This document shows positions 32,332 to 41,767 of a stretch of DNA of 64,000 nucleotides, piece after piece. The position numbers and the translations under genes were made by a program. Under the pieces are notes generated by a model that saw nothing but the letters and a program-made list of their open reading frames with translations, was not told the DNA's origin and searched no databases. Origin of the DNA: Marinifilum sp. D737 (GTDB lineage: Bacteria > Bacteroidota > Bacteroidia > Bacteroidales > Marinifilaceae); assembly GCF_026672275.1 (NCBI RefSeq), contig NZ_JANQCD010000017.1:36454-100453 (forward strand), given 5' to 3'. How positions within the stretch are numbered: the first letter of the stretch is position 1; each line of letters opens with the position of its first letter.

Positions 32332-35300
32332 TTATAATTTTAGTAGTTTCTTTGTCATCACACCTTCTTCATCTTCAATGGATATGAAGTAAATTCCTGA
32401 AGGAAGGTCTGAAACATCAAGCGTGTTATTTTCAATGTCCAGTGTTAACACTTTTATCACCTTGCCAGTAATCGAGCTAATTTTTACTCTGGACTGAATG
32501 TTACCCTGGATAAACAGGTTCACATAGTCTTTGGCAGGATTAGGATAAAGTTTTAGTTCTTCAACAGGAGGTGTATCACTTAATGGTAATCCGAATGATG
32601 AATTTTTAGCAATATTTGCAGGAGCTGTATTCGAAATGTTTACCGTGTAATCTTCAACCTCACCCTGGCTAAAGATTTGACAGCCATCAGAAGCCGCTCT
32701 TCTGTGCTTCAGTATAACTCTCATGCGTGTATGTCCAATTGCAGCATCAGAAGGAACATTTACATTTTTAGATGATATGCCAGAACTGATTGTATATCCT
32801 GAAACAACCAATTCATTGCTGCTAAAGTTACCATCTCGATTAAAATCAATATAAATTTTCCAGTTGGCTGCATAGGTTCTTCTGGTATACGCCAAAGAGA
32901 AGTTTAATGTATAGGAACCACCCGGAGCAACATTTGCGATTAGTCCGGTATAGTCACCATAACCACCATCATTTCCTGAAGGATTGCTCATGTCTGCAAA
33001 CTCAACCAAATCGATATACTCATATTGAGTATTTTGACCGTAAGATTCGCAATATTCAGGAGTTGGAGATTCTCCTAATGTAGTTAAGGATTGTATGGCA
33101 GTATAATCACTATCTCCAGTTGAATTGCTTGCTCTTACCTGATATTCGTATGTGGTTTCGGCCAAAGCACTGGTATAGTCGAAACTGGTTGATGCTGTTG
33201 AATAAGATTCCCAGGCGCCACCTAATTCTCTGATTTGAATATCATAGTTATCGGCAAATTGCATGGAATTCCAGTTGAGTGTAAATGAGGTGGATGCGAT
33301 GTTTGATGCACTTAATCCTGTTGGGGTGTTTGGAGCTGGAACAGGATCGGTAGTCAAGCTTCCAATGCTAGAATATTCACCAGGTCCAACTTCATTATTC
33401 CCTCTTACTCTGAATTCATAGTTTGTAGAGGCATCAGCATTTGTATAATCGTAAGATGTTGCACTTGTATTGAATGATGTCCAGTTACCACCATCGATTC
33501 TAATATCAAGATCATAATCATCGGCATCAGCTAAAGCATCCCAGCTTATTGTAAATGAATTGTAGGTAATGTTTGAAGCAATTACATTCTGTGGAATACC
33601 AGGAGCTGTTGGAGCTTCAAGAGTTGTTGTTGCTTCCACAGCTGAATATGCACTGGAACCTATTTCATTGTTAGCTCTAACACGGAATTCATAAGTTGTT
33701 TCTCCTGCTAGTCCCGTATAGTTATACGAAGTTCCGGCTTGATTAATGGTAGTCCAGGATCCACCTTGCGGACGAACATCAAGATCGTAGTCATCAGCAT
33801 CTGTTACAGCATCCCAGCTTATGGTCATCGAATTGTAAGTAATTGATGAAGCCATTAAGTTTACAGGAGTTTCTGGAGCTGTTGGAGCTTCAAGAGTTGT
33901 TGCTGCTTCCACAGCTGAATATGCACTGGAACCTATTTCATTGTTAGCTCTAACCTGGAATTCATAAGTTGTTTCTCCCGCTAGTCCTGTATAGTTATAC
34001 GAAGTTCCCGTTTGATTAATGGTAGTCCAGCTTCCGCTTTGTTCTCTTACCTGTAGATCGTAATCATCAGCATCTGTTACAGCATCCCAACTTATGGTCA
34101 TCGAATTGTAAGTAATTGATGAAGCCATTAAGTTTACAGGAGTTTCTGGAGCAGTTGGAGCTTCAAGAGTTGTTGCAGATTCTACAGCTGAATATGCACT
34201 GGAACCTATTTCATTGTTAGCTCTAACCCGGAATTCGTAGGTTGTTTCAGCTGAAAGACTAGTATAATCATATGAAGTCCCGGCTTGATTAATGGTAGAC
34301 CAGGATCCACCTTGCGGACGAACATCAAGATCGTAATCATCCGCATCTGTTACAGCATCCCAACTTATAGTCATTGAGTTGTAGGTAATTGCTGATGCAG
34401 TAAGATTTGCAGGAGTGTCAGGAGCAGTAGGAGCAGCTTCAGTTGTTACACTAGCAATTGCGGAATAACCACTCGATCCGGCGTCATTATTAGCTCTAAC
34501 ACGGAATTCGTAAGTTGTACCGGCGGTGGCATTGGTGTAATCATGAGTTGTAGCTGTGGTATTATAATCTTGCCAACTTCCACCTTGTTCTCTTACTTGT
34601 AAATCGTAGCTTGTGGCACCCGACACTGCGTTCCATTCAATGGTAAAAGAGGTTTGGCTTACGTTGGTTGCTGTTAGTCCCGAAGGAACAGATGGTAGAT
34701 TATCATCACTTAATGCTTTGTAAGCGTTTAGTCTTCCACTACCTAGTTTACCTGCGTGTGTTGCACTTTGTAAAGCATCAATATTATCAGTATTATCAAC
34801 CAGTTTATTCCAAAGTTCGGTAGGAGTAATATTACCTGCATATTTTGAAACGATTAATGCTGCAACACCCGAAACATGTGGACAAGCCATAGATGTTCCT
34901 TGCATTACTCCATACTGATCGTTAGGGTATGTGCTATGAACTGCAGTTGGATCTTCATTGGTATTTTCCAATTCTCCACCAGGAGCTGCAATGTCAACCC
35001 AATCGCCATAATTAGAGTAGTATGATCTAACATCATTCTTATTTGTTGCTGCTACAGATAGCACTTTGTTATAATAAGCAGGATAGTATCTGCTTTGTGA
35101 ATTGTCGTTACCAGCAGCAAATATTACAATGCCACCATCCATTGGAGCGTTTGGACCACCCGCATTTGCTATAAAATAATCGATTCCATCAAGCACAGCC
35201 TGATCGTAGTAATATGGAAATCGGTAACTCCAACTGTTTTGGGAAATAACGGCACCATTATCTGCTGCGTAGGTAAATGCTTCAGCAAACCCACCAGTTG

Positions 35301-36213
35301 ATGCAGCAAATACATTGCATGACATGATTCTAACACCATCGCCATTGCCACTACCACCTGCAATACCACTAAGGCCAACACCATTATTATTAACAGCAGC
35401 AATGGTTCCTGCAACGTGTGTTCCGTGGTCACCTACGTATATTTCTCCAGTGTCATCACCAAAGTTGTAACCATATATATCATCAACGTAACCATTGTTG
35501 TCATCATCAATACCATTGCCAGGTATTTCACCTGTATTTACCCACATGTTCGCTGCTAAATCGACATGATCGAAATCTACACCACCATCTTCCACGGCAA
35601 CAATTACATTGGCATTTCCAGTTTCAATTTGCCAGGCTTCCAGTAAGCTAATATCAGCACCGGGGGTACCATTATTTTGACCAGTATTTTCGTAATGCCA
35701 CTGATCTCCAAATAGTGGATCATTTGTGCCGGAAGGCAATGCTGTAGGAGCTATTTTCTTTCCATCATCCATTGCAACATGTTTCACTGCATGTACACCT
35801 TCTGCAATCGAAATTTCAGCAATGTTATTGTATGACTCGATTAGTTGTTTTACAGGAGTTGACGAATTAAATTCTAATTCGTACCAAAGGTGTAAGCCAA
35901 ATTTTTTGTGTCGAGCTTCGTGTTTACCTGCATGACGATAAACTCTTTTCATTTTGTGTGCTTTGAATTGCTCATTAACCCTATTTACACTTTCAAAATT
36001 GGTTTTAACAAAAGCTGGTTTTTGCTTGAGTTTAACATCTTTGGCTTCTTGAAGAAGTTGATGTAAGGTTTGAACTTTTTGATCTTCAGCTTGCTCAAAC
36101 TTAATTCGAATAATTCCTTTGTATTTTCCCTCTGAATTAATTTCTTTTTTCTGGCTATAAGTAAAGCCAGTTAAAAATATAAAACAAAGAAATAGAGTAA
36201 AAAATCTTTTCAT
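32332..36213 (-). CDS. Secreted S8 subtilisin-like protease with six FN3 domains, GEVED domain and T9SS sorting domain
   Basis: This is an exported serine protease, probably cell-surface bound or released by type IX secretion. From the ATG at 36213 it has 1293 residues: signal peptide MKRFFTLFLCFIFLTGFTYS, a propeptide to about 160, and the S8 catalytic domain (about 165-495) with Asp209 (VAVEDGGVDFDH), His263 (DHGTHVAG), oxyanion Asn369 (AAGNDNS) and Ser441 (GTSMACPHV), plus a Ca-site-like GIDDDNNGYVDD. Six FN3 domains follow (about 505-1050); the second to fourth are almost identical. A GEVED-type domain is at about 1060-1215 and the sorting domain starts at LYPNPAKDYVNLFI. The 13 codons above the chosen start would bury the signal. 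Confidence 0.95.
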   Translation of the reverse strand: MKRFFTLFLCFIFLTGFTYSQKKEINSEGKYKGIIRIKFEQAEDQKVQTLHQLLQEAKDVKLKQKPAFVKTNFESVNRVNEQFKAHKMKRVYRHAGKHEARHKKFGLHLWYELEFNSSTPVKQLIESYNNIAEISIAEGVHAVKHVAMDDGKKIAPTALPSGTNDPLFGDQWHYENTGQNNGTPGADISLLEAWQIETGNANVIVAVEDGGVDFDHVDLAANMWVNTGEIPGNGIDDDNNGYVDDIYGYNFGDDTGEIYVGDHGTHVAGTIAAVNNNGVGLSGIAGGSGNGDGVRIMSCNVFAASTGGFAEAFTYAADNGAVISQNSWSYRFPYYYDQAVLDGIDYFIANAGGPNAPMDGGIVIFAAGNDNSQSRYYPAYYNKVLSVAATNKNDVRSYYSNYGDWVDIAAPGGELENTNEDPTAVHSTYPNDQYGVMQGTSMACPHVSGVAALIVSKYAGNITPTELWNKLVDNTDNIDALQSATHAGKLGSGRLNAYKALSDDNLPSVPSGLTATNVSQTSFTIEWNAVSGATSYDLQVREQGGSWQDYNTTATTHDYTNATAGTTYEFRVRANNDAGSSGYSAIASVTTEAAPTAPDTPANLTASAITYNSMTISWDAVTDADDYDLDVRPQGGSWSTINQAGTSYDYTSLSAETTYEFRVRANNEIGSSAYSAVESATTLEAPTAPETPVNLMASSITYNSMTISWDAVTDADDYDLQVREQSGSWTTINQTGTSYNYTGLAGETTYEFQVRANNEIGSSAYSAVEAATTLEAPTAPETPVNLMASSITYNSMTISWDAVTDADDYDLDVRPQGGSWTTINQAGTSYNYTGLAGETTYEFRVRANNEIGSSAYSAVEATTTLEAPTAPGIPQNVIASNITYNSFTISWDALADADDYDLDIRIDGGNWTSFNTSATSYDYTNADASTNYEFRVRGNNEVGPGEYSSIGSLTTDPVPAPNTPTGLSASNIASTSFTLNWNSMQFADNYDIQIRELGGAWESYSTASTSFDYTSALAETTYEYQVRASNSTGDSDYTAIQSLTTLGESPTPEYCESYGQNTQYEYIDLVEFADMSNPSGNDGGYGDYTGLIANVAPGGSYTLNFSLAYTRRTYAANWKIYIDFNRDGNFSSNELVVSGYTISSGISSKNVNVPSDAAIGHTRMRVILKHRRAASDGCQIFSQGEVEDYTVNISNTAPANIAKNSSFGLPLSDTPPVEELKLYPNPAKDYVNLFIQGNIQSRVKISSITGKVIKVLTLDIENNTLDVSDLPSGIYFISIEDEEGVMTKKLLKL
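33600..34430 (-). repeat. Three tandem 273-bp FN3-coding repeats
   Basis: The segment GGAGCTTCAAGAGTTGTTG recurs at 33611, 33884 and 34157, i.e. with a period of exactly 273 bp (91 codons), and long stretches of each unit are identical on the DNA level. Units outside this block are diverged. It marks recent duplication or gene conversion inside the protease gene. Confidence 0.9.
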
Positions 36214-36568
36214 AACTGCTTGGTTTAAAGTGAATGTTTTAAAAACTTTCAATAAGTTAATTAAAAATGATTAATGATACAATATCAAAGAGTTAGGTGT
36301 GTTTAGTTGAGTTTTTATGTTGAAATTATTGTTAATATATAAAAGGTGTTGTCCAATAGTGTAGGATGATTTGTTATTATTTGGTTGTAGAGATTTTTGT
36401 TTAATTTCAATTGATTATTTAAAATTAAACTATTCAGGATATTAGGTTAATGAAATTTATTTATCAAAAAGATGAATTTTACAATTAAAGGATCTGATAT
36501 TAATTTTATAGTTTATGAAGAACTGTACTGAAAAGATTATTTGTATTTTCGGCATAAAGCAATTTTGA
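36214..36568. other. 355-bp divergent AT-rich spacer, no gene seen
   Basis: It separates the minus-strand protease from the plus-strand helicase and must hold both promoters. TTATTTG at about 36538 is near the -7 consensus for the helicase. I found no strong hairpin or small gene. Confidence 0.5.
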
Positions 36569-39500
36569 ATGTCACAACTTAATATATATAGAGCATCAGC
36601 AGGCTCAGGAAAAACGTATACACTTACTGGTGAGTTTTTAAGCATCGTTTTCAGCGATCCTTTAAGTTATAAGAATATTTTAGCGGTTACTTTTACAAAT
36701 AAAGCTACCGATGAAATGAAATCGAGGATTTTAAAAGAGATTCATATCATCTCATCCGGGAAAAAATCGCCATATGCCCAAGAATTGTGTGAGGCGAATC
36801 AACTTAATTCTGAAGAGTTGAAGAGGAGAGCAAATGAGATATTGAATCGAATGCTTCATGATTACTCAAGATTTTCGGTAACTACCATTGATAGTTTTTT
36901 TCAAAAGGTTGTGCGTTCGTTTACCCGTGAAATTGGCCTGCAAATGGGCTACAATATCGAGTTGGATCAGACTTCTGTTTTGAGTGATGTTATAGATCAT
37001 TTGTTGCAGGATGTCGACAAGGATTCACAATTGAGAAGCTGGCTTTCATCTTTTGCAGAATCCAAGATCAGGGATGGAAAAACCTGGAATTTTAAGCAGG
37101 ATATTTTAACGCTTGGAAGTGAAGTGTTCAAGGAAGATTTCCAAAACTTCTCGAACAGTTTGATCGAAAAATTATCTGATAAAAAGTTTCTAAGTTCTTA
37201 CCGAAAAATTCTGAATGAGATTAAGGAGGAATTTGAACAATTTTTTGCCCAAAAAGGGGAAGAAGCAACACGAATTATGGAGAATCACTCCTTAAGTGTT
37301 GCCGATTTTTCATACGGTAAAACAGGAGTAGCTGGCTATTTGGAACGATTGGGAAAAGGAGGAAAATATGAACCTGGCGCAAGAGCCAGGACAGCAATTG
37401 ATACTCCCAAAAAATGGGTTGCAGGTAAAGCTGGAAAAGAAACCAAGATGGCTGTTGAAACAGCAGTTTCAGCTGGCCTGAATGATATTCTTAAAGCTGT
37501 AGTAAATTATTACGATGAGCAATCGATGTTGTACAATTCAACCGAAAAAACACTAAGCTACATCTATACTTTGGGAATTCTTACTGACCTTTCGAAGAAA
37601 GTTCGTGAGTACTCCGAAGAGGAGAATATCTTCCTTTTATCAGATGCAAGCAGGTTGTTAAGAGACATTATCGGAAACAATGATTCTCCTTTCATTTACG
37701 AGAAAATTGGTAATGTGTACAAGCACTTTATGATTGACGAGTTTCAGGATACATCATCTATGCAGTGGGATAATTTCAGACCATTGGTTGGAAATTCTTT
37801 GGCTGAAGATCAACATTCACTGGTAGTAGGAGATGTAAAGCAATCCATTTACCGATGGCGAAATGGAGATTGGAAACTATTGGCAAATCAGTTGGATGCA
37901 GACTTTAGCGCTTATGGAGTGAATGGCTTAAGTTTAAATTACAATTGGAGAAGTAGCAGGAATGTGATTGATTTTAACAATGCTACTTTCGCATTGGGAG
38001 CTCAAATCATGCAAAATCACTACAATGAATCGATTCCTGCCGAGATTTCTGATCGAATGGAGGATGAGAAACAAAAAATTGTAAGTGCTTACCAGGATGT
38101 ATATCAGCATATCCCTGATAAAGGGGAAGGAGCCTCGGGATATGTTAAAGCACATTTTCTTGAAAAGGAAAATGAATCGGATTGGGTAGAGCAGGTTTTG
38201 GAAGATTTACCTTTGAAAATAGAGGAATTACAATCCAGTGGTTACAAGGCAAGAGACATTTCAATTTTGGTAAGAAATGGCAAAGAGGGAGGTTTGGTAG
38301 CCGATACCTTAATGGCCTATCGCGCAAGCGAAAAAGCAAAAGAGAGTATCAATTACGATGTTATTTCCAATGATTCCCTTTATTTAAAGAACTCATCGAC
38401 AGTTAATTTTTTAGTTCATTTGCTTCATTATTTGGTTTATCCTGATGATAAAATAAACATTGGTTTCTTAAAGCAAGAGTATCGTTTGTACGTTCAGGAA
38501 TCTGAGAAAACAAGTACTGATGATTTGTATGTGATTGCCGATGAGGATCAGTTTAATTCCATTTTTCCAAAAGAATTCCAAGATCATATTGGAGAGTTAA
38601 AACGTCAGCCATTGTACGATTTAACCGAGAAGTTGATTAAGATATTTGGTTTGAATCAAAACCCGGATGATTATCCTTTCCTGGAAGCATTTCAAGATTT
38701 GGTTTTAGGGTTTACAAAAAGTGATTCACCAGATTTGAATTCCTTTGTACAATATTGGGAGGAGAGAAAAGACAAAGAGGTAATTTCGGTATCCGATGAA
38801 CAGGATGCCATCCGAATCATGACAATTCATAAATCTAAAGGTTTGGAATTTAAAGCTGTAATATTGCCTTTTGCAAATTGGGATTTGGATAATACCCGAC
38901 ATACCAATATTTTATGGTGCCAGCCTAAGGTTGAAGGTTTTGATATTTTAGATGTTTTGCCAGTTCGCTACAGCAGTTCCTTGCGCGAAACCATATATTA
39001 TCAGGAATACTTCGAGGAGAAGCTGCAGTCATACATCGATAATCTGAATTTATTGTATGTAGCTCAAACCAGGGCAGAAGAGGTATTTATTAGCTACTCG
39101 CCAATAAACAAAAACAAAGAGCTAAAAACAGTAGCAGATTTGTTGCATTTTGTTTTTAAGGAAGCAAATGAGTTTTCAAGTGATTTTTATGGCGATAAAA
39201 TACTATCTCTTGGTGAGTTTTGGAACGAGGAGGATAAATATTTTGAGATGGGGAATTTACCAAGTCAGGAGAATAAAAGTATTTCCGCTCCAAAAGAAAA
39301 GTCGATAGAATATCCAGCCTCATTATTGGATGATAGGTTAAAGTTACGATCTCATTCTGCAGATTATTTTGATTTTTCAGAAGCTGAATCAGTGGAGTCT
39401 TTTTCTCCTGTGAGTAGAGGTAATATCTTGCATCAGCTTTTCCAATTAATAGAGTATGCTGAAGATTTGGACCAGGCAGTTTCACAACTTCAATTTGAAG

Positions 39501-39829
39501 GAAAGTTAGATGATAAACAAGCTAGCGAAGTCTTGGCATTTGCAAAAACATTGCTGGCTGATGATCGGGTTGCGAAATGGTTCTCTAAAGATTGGGAAGT
39601 TGTGAATGAAAGAGATATTCTAAAAGGGAATGGTGAAGTGTACCGTCCTGATAGGGTGATCCGAAAAGGAAAAAATGCCATTGTGATTGATTACAAGTTT
39701 GGAAAAAAGAAATTAAAATCTCACGTAAAACAAGTAGCGGTATATAAAAAACTGGTTGAATCCTTGGGCTTCGATCAAGTTGAAGGATATGTGCTGTATG
39801 GAAAACTATCTGAAATAGTAAGTGTTTAG
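36569..39829 (+). CDS. UvrD/RecB-family helicase-nuclease (AddA-like)
   Basis: This would be the helicase-nuclease subunit of an AddAB/RecBCD-type double-strand-break repair enzyme. Seen: 1086 residues; Walker A YRASAGSGKTYTL (about 6-18), motif Ia AVTFTNKATDEMK (about 38-51), the Walker B region MIDEFQDTSSMQW (about 386-398), VVGDVKQSIYRWRNGDW (about 418-434), LNYNWRSSRNVIDFNN (motif IV), motif V IRIMTIHKSKGLEFKAVILPF (about 748-768), LYVAQTRAEE (motif VI). The C-terminal part (about 950-1086) has EVYRPDRVIRKGKNAIVIDYKFGK, a PD-(D/E)xK nuclease core. The AddB partner often found beside it is not here. Confidence 0.92.
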   Translation: MSQLNIYRASAGSGKTYTLTGEFLSIVFSDPLSYKNILAVTFTNKATDEMKSRILKEIHIISSGKKSPYAQELCEANQLNSEELKRRANEILNRMLHDYSRFSVTTIDSFFQKVVRSFTREIGLQMGYNIELDQTSVLSDVIDHLLQDVDKDSQLRSWLSSFAESKIRDGKTWNFKQDILTLGSEVFKEDFQNFSNSLIEKLSDKKFLSSYRKILNEIKEEFEQFFAQKGEEATRIMENHSLSVADFSYGKTGVAGYLERLGKGGKYEPGARARTAIDTPKKWVAGKAGKETKMAVETAVSAGLNDILKAVVNYYDEQSMLYNSTEKTLSYIYTLGILTDLSKKVREYSEEENIFLLSDASRLLRDIIGNNDSPFIYEKIGNVYKHFMIDEFQDTSSMQWDNFRPLVGNSLAEDQHSLVVGDVKQSIYRWRNGDWKLLANQLDADFSAYGVNGLSLNYNWRSSRNVIDFNNATFALGAQIMQNHYNESIPAEISDRMEDEKQKIVSAYQDVYQHIPDKGEGASGYVKAHFLEKENESDWVEQVLEDLPLKIEELQSSGYKARDISILVRNGKEGGLVADTLMAYRASEKAKESINYDVISNDSLYLKNSSTVNFLVHLLHYLVYPDDKINIGFLKQEYRLYVQESEKTSTDDLYVIADEDQFNSIFPKEFQDHIGELKRQPLYDLTEKLIKIFGLNQNPDDYPFLEAFQDLVLGFTKSDSPDLNSFVQYWEERKDKEVISVSDEQDAIRIMTIHKSKGLEFKAVILPFANWDLDNTRHTNILWCQPKVEGFDILDVLPVRYSSSLRETIYYQEYFEEKLQSYIDNLNLLYVAQTRAEEVFISYSPINKNKELKTVADLLHFVFKEANEFSSDFYGDKILSLGEFWNEEDKYFEMGNLPSQENKSISAPKEKSIEYPASLLDDRLKLRSHSADYFDFSEAESVESFSPVSRGNILHQLFQLIEYAEDLDQAVSQLQFEGKLDDKQASEVLAFAKTLLADDRVAKWFSKDWEVVNERDILKGNGEVYRPDRVIRKGKNAIVIDYKFGKKKLKSHVKQVAVYKKLVESLGFDQVEGYVLYGKLSEIVSV

Positions 39830-39886
39830 TATTATTTATGATAATTTTAGTTAACTTGTGAAGCCAACTAACCAACTAACATTTAA

Positions 39887-40708
39887 ATGAAAAAAATAAT
39901 TCATTTGTCCCTTGTGGTCATCATGTTTAGCTCATGCGATTTGATTGTTTCAGCAGTTGATTCAATTAAGACAATTAGTCGTGAAGCAAAAAAACAGGAA
40001 ACAAAAAAGCAAGAAGAAGTAAAAAAGGAAAACCAAGTTATTTACAAACAACCCAAAAATGGTGTCAAGAAATACAAGTACGAGAATGGAAATATCAAAT
40101 CCATTGTCACTTTTAAGGATGGCAAAAAAGTGGGGGTAAGTAATACGTTTTATAAGAGTGGAGAAAAACAGTATGATATCCCTTATCAAGATGGTAAAAA
40201 GCATGGTAAGGTAATTTGGTATTACAAAAGTGGAAAAGTATACAGAGAAACCGATTACAAACTTGGTAAGAAGGATGGGTACCAGAGGAAATATTGGGAA
40301 TCCGGAAATTTAAAATCCGAGATGGTATATAAGGATAATATGCTTTCGACAGGATTAAAAGAAATCAACAATTCCAATAAGCTTAAATCTACTCCAAAAA
40401 TTCTTGTCGATAAGATTGATAGAGTAAAAACAAGCGGAGAGTATATTTTAAGATTTAGATTAAGCAATGGTAGAAAAAAAGTAGTTTACTACATTGGAGA
40501 ACTGATAGAAGGAAAATATTTTCCTGCAGATGCTAAAGGTTTTGGAGAACTGCCATCAAAAAATGGCATTGCAGAATACAAATTCAAAGTTGGCAAAGGA
40601 ACTCAGCTGATAAAGAATGTGAAACTTATTGCCATAGAATCTACATCTTATCAAAACAAGAGAGTATTGTCGGTAAGTGAACAGATATCGGTTCGGAATC
40701 CACAATAA
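39887..40708 (+). CDS. MORN-repeat lipoprotein
   Basis: Seen: 273 residues; MKKIIHLSLVVIMFSSC is a lipoprotein signal with Cys at 17; a Lys/Glu/Gln-rich linker (about 30-55) follows, then four to five MORN-like units of the YYKSGKVYRETDYKLGKKDG type (about 62-150), and a C-terminal beta-rich domain of about 110 residues (PKILVDKIDRVKTSGEYILRFRLSNG to the end) that I do not recognise. MORN repeats of this kind occur in YwqK-like proteins and mediate surface or protein contacts. It follows the AddA-like gene by 57 bp and ends in a terminator. No partner gene suggests a toxin-antitoxin role. Confidence 0.82.
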   Translation: MKKIIHLSLVVIMFSSCDLIVSAVDSIKTISREAKKQETKKQEEVKKENQVIYKQPKNGVKKYKYENGNIKSIVTFKDGKKVGVSNTFYKSGEKQYDIPYQDGKKHGKVIWYYKSGKVYRETDYKLGKKDGYQRKYWESGNLKSEMVYKDNMLSTGLKEINNSNKLKSTPKILVDKIDRVKTSGEYILRFRLSNGRKKVVYYIGELIEGKYFPADAKGFGELPSKNGIAEYKFKVGKGTQLIKNVKLIAIESTSYQNKRVLSVSEQISVRNPQ

Positions 40709-40726
40709 GGTATTTTTAATGAAATG

Positions 40727-40755
40727 AAAAGCTCCTCAAAAGGGAGCTTTTTTTT
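40727..40755 (+). terminator. Terminator after the MORN lipoprotein gene
   Basis: AAAGCTCC and GGGAGCTTT pair around TCAAAA, with eight T behind. Confidence 0.92.
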
Positions 40756-41045
40756 CTGAAAGTCTATTAAAGGTGAGTTCGACGTAAAATTCCAGGTGAT
40801 CGGGACCAGCAAAGCAGGAAGGTCGAACGCCTTCGACTGTCGAAGGTCAAAGGTCAACTGCCAACAACTGATTGTAAGTATCAAGAAGTGGTTGAGGCCG
40901 GTAGCCAGAAGCCAATGTCTTTGGAGATCGACCTTTTGCGACTTGTGGCTGAAGCTGATAGATGATTACCCATATCAAGTAAAATACTTTCATTGCAGTT
41001 GGTGTTATTCCTGATTCATCATGGAGGTTTTTGTATAATATCAGA
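40756..41045. other. 290-bp spacer of unusual composition, no convincing gene
   Basis: The stretch 40790-40960 is richer in GC than its surroundings and contains the perfect palindrome CCTTCGAC-T-GTCGAAGG (40830-40846) and AAGGTCAAAGGTCAACTG. A 72-codon open frame (40796-41014) crosses it, but its product (many Cys, Arg, Trp, no motif) looks like chance. It may be the remnant of a small repeat element. Confidence 0.45.
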
Positions 41046-41633
41046 CTATTTTTTTAAGATTGCTCCAACACTACTTACATATTCGGGTATGATATTTTTT
41101 GCAGACCATTTTAATTCATGTTGAAACAAATCAGTGAGTATTTTTCCTACATTAAATCCGAAAGCTACCAGGTTATAGCGCATTTTTTCAGGGAAATAAC
41201 ATGATTTTCCCTTGATTATTGAGCAGCTAGTACAAATTTCACAACTGTTGGCTGCTATCATTTTGCCATCAATGGGTTCATTTATACGCAGATCATTTTG
41301 TAGCTCTTCTTTGGTAAAATTGTATGCCCCAAGTGAACATTCTTCTTGAGACAGAAAATCAAATTGTTTTGTTGAAGTAACAAATAGGAACAATTGAATT
41401 TTTGAATAAGATTTTGAGTAGTCTTCAAAATTTGGACAGTTGGGCGGACAAGTCCATTTGCGATTGTGGTTTGGACAAGCATTTCTACAATGCGAATTGA
41501 ACTCTTCTTTGTTCAGAAAATGTAATATTTCTGATTTTGGAATTTCCAATACCTTTCTTTCTATTTCGATTTTCCGATTTTTAAAATGCTTAACAATTGT
41601 ATCTGTCTTAAGCTCTATCATTGTAATATTCAA
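41046..41633 (-). CDS. DUF2284 family putative metal-binding protein
   Basis: The family is described only as predicted metal-binding. Seen: 195 residues with a Cys-rich core: HCRNACPNHNRKWTCPPNCPNFEDY (about 48-72), an LGAYNFTKEE segment, and AANSCEICTSCSIIKGKSCYFPEKMRY (about 131-157), together more than ten Cys that could hold iron-sulphur clusters or zinc. No signal peptide, so cytoplasmic. The ATG at 41633 is used; a second one four codons on is equally possible. It stands alone on the minus strand. Confidence 0.88.
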   Translation of the reverse strand: MNITMIELKTDTIVKHFKNRKIEIERKVLEIPKSEILHFLNKEEFNSHCRNACPNHNRKWTCPPNCPNFEDYSKSYSKIQLFLFVTSTKQFDFLSQEECSLGAYNFTKEELQNDLRINEPIDGKMIAANSCEICTSCSIIKGKSCYFPEKMRYNLVAFGFNVGKILTDLFQHELKWSAKNIIPEYVSSVGAILKK

Positions 41634-41722
41634 TTTATCACAAAAGTATAATAATTGCTTTCATAAAAATAGCTTGTATAACATTTATGCAAAGGTGTGA
41701 GAAAGACATCCGTACCTGAAGG

Positions 41723-41730
41723 TATTTTTG
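41723..41730 (+). promoter_or_regulatory. TAnnTTTG -7 element before the SLC13 permease
   Basis: TATTTTTG matches the Bacteroidota -7 consensus 38 bp before the ATG. A good -33 element is not visible, so this is tentative. Confidence 0.35.
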
Positions 41731-41767
41731 TATATTCGTATCTTGAAATGTACCCAAAAATTTATCT

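Noticed and set aside
33600..34430. Regularly spaced repeats that could suggest an array
   Set aside because: The period is 273 bp and the units are coding FN3 domains in frame within one protease gene, so this is not a CRISPR array.
39887..40708. Toxin-antitoxin antitoxin of the YwqK label
   Set aside because: The protein is a lipoprotein with MORN repeats, and no toxin-like gene is adjacent.
40796..41014. 72-codon open frame on the plus strand
   Set aside because: It has odd composition, no motif, no start context and crosses a palindrome; judged to be chance.
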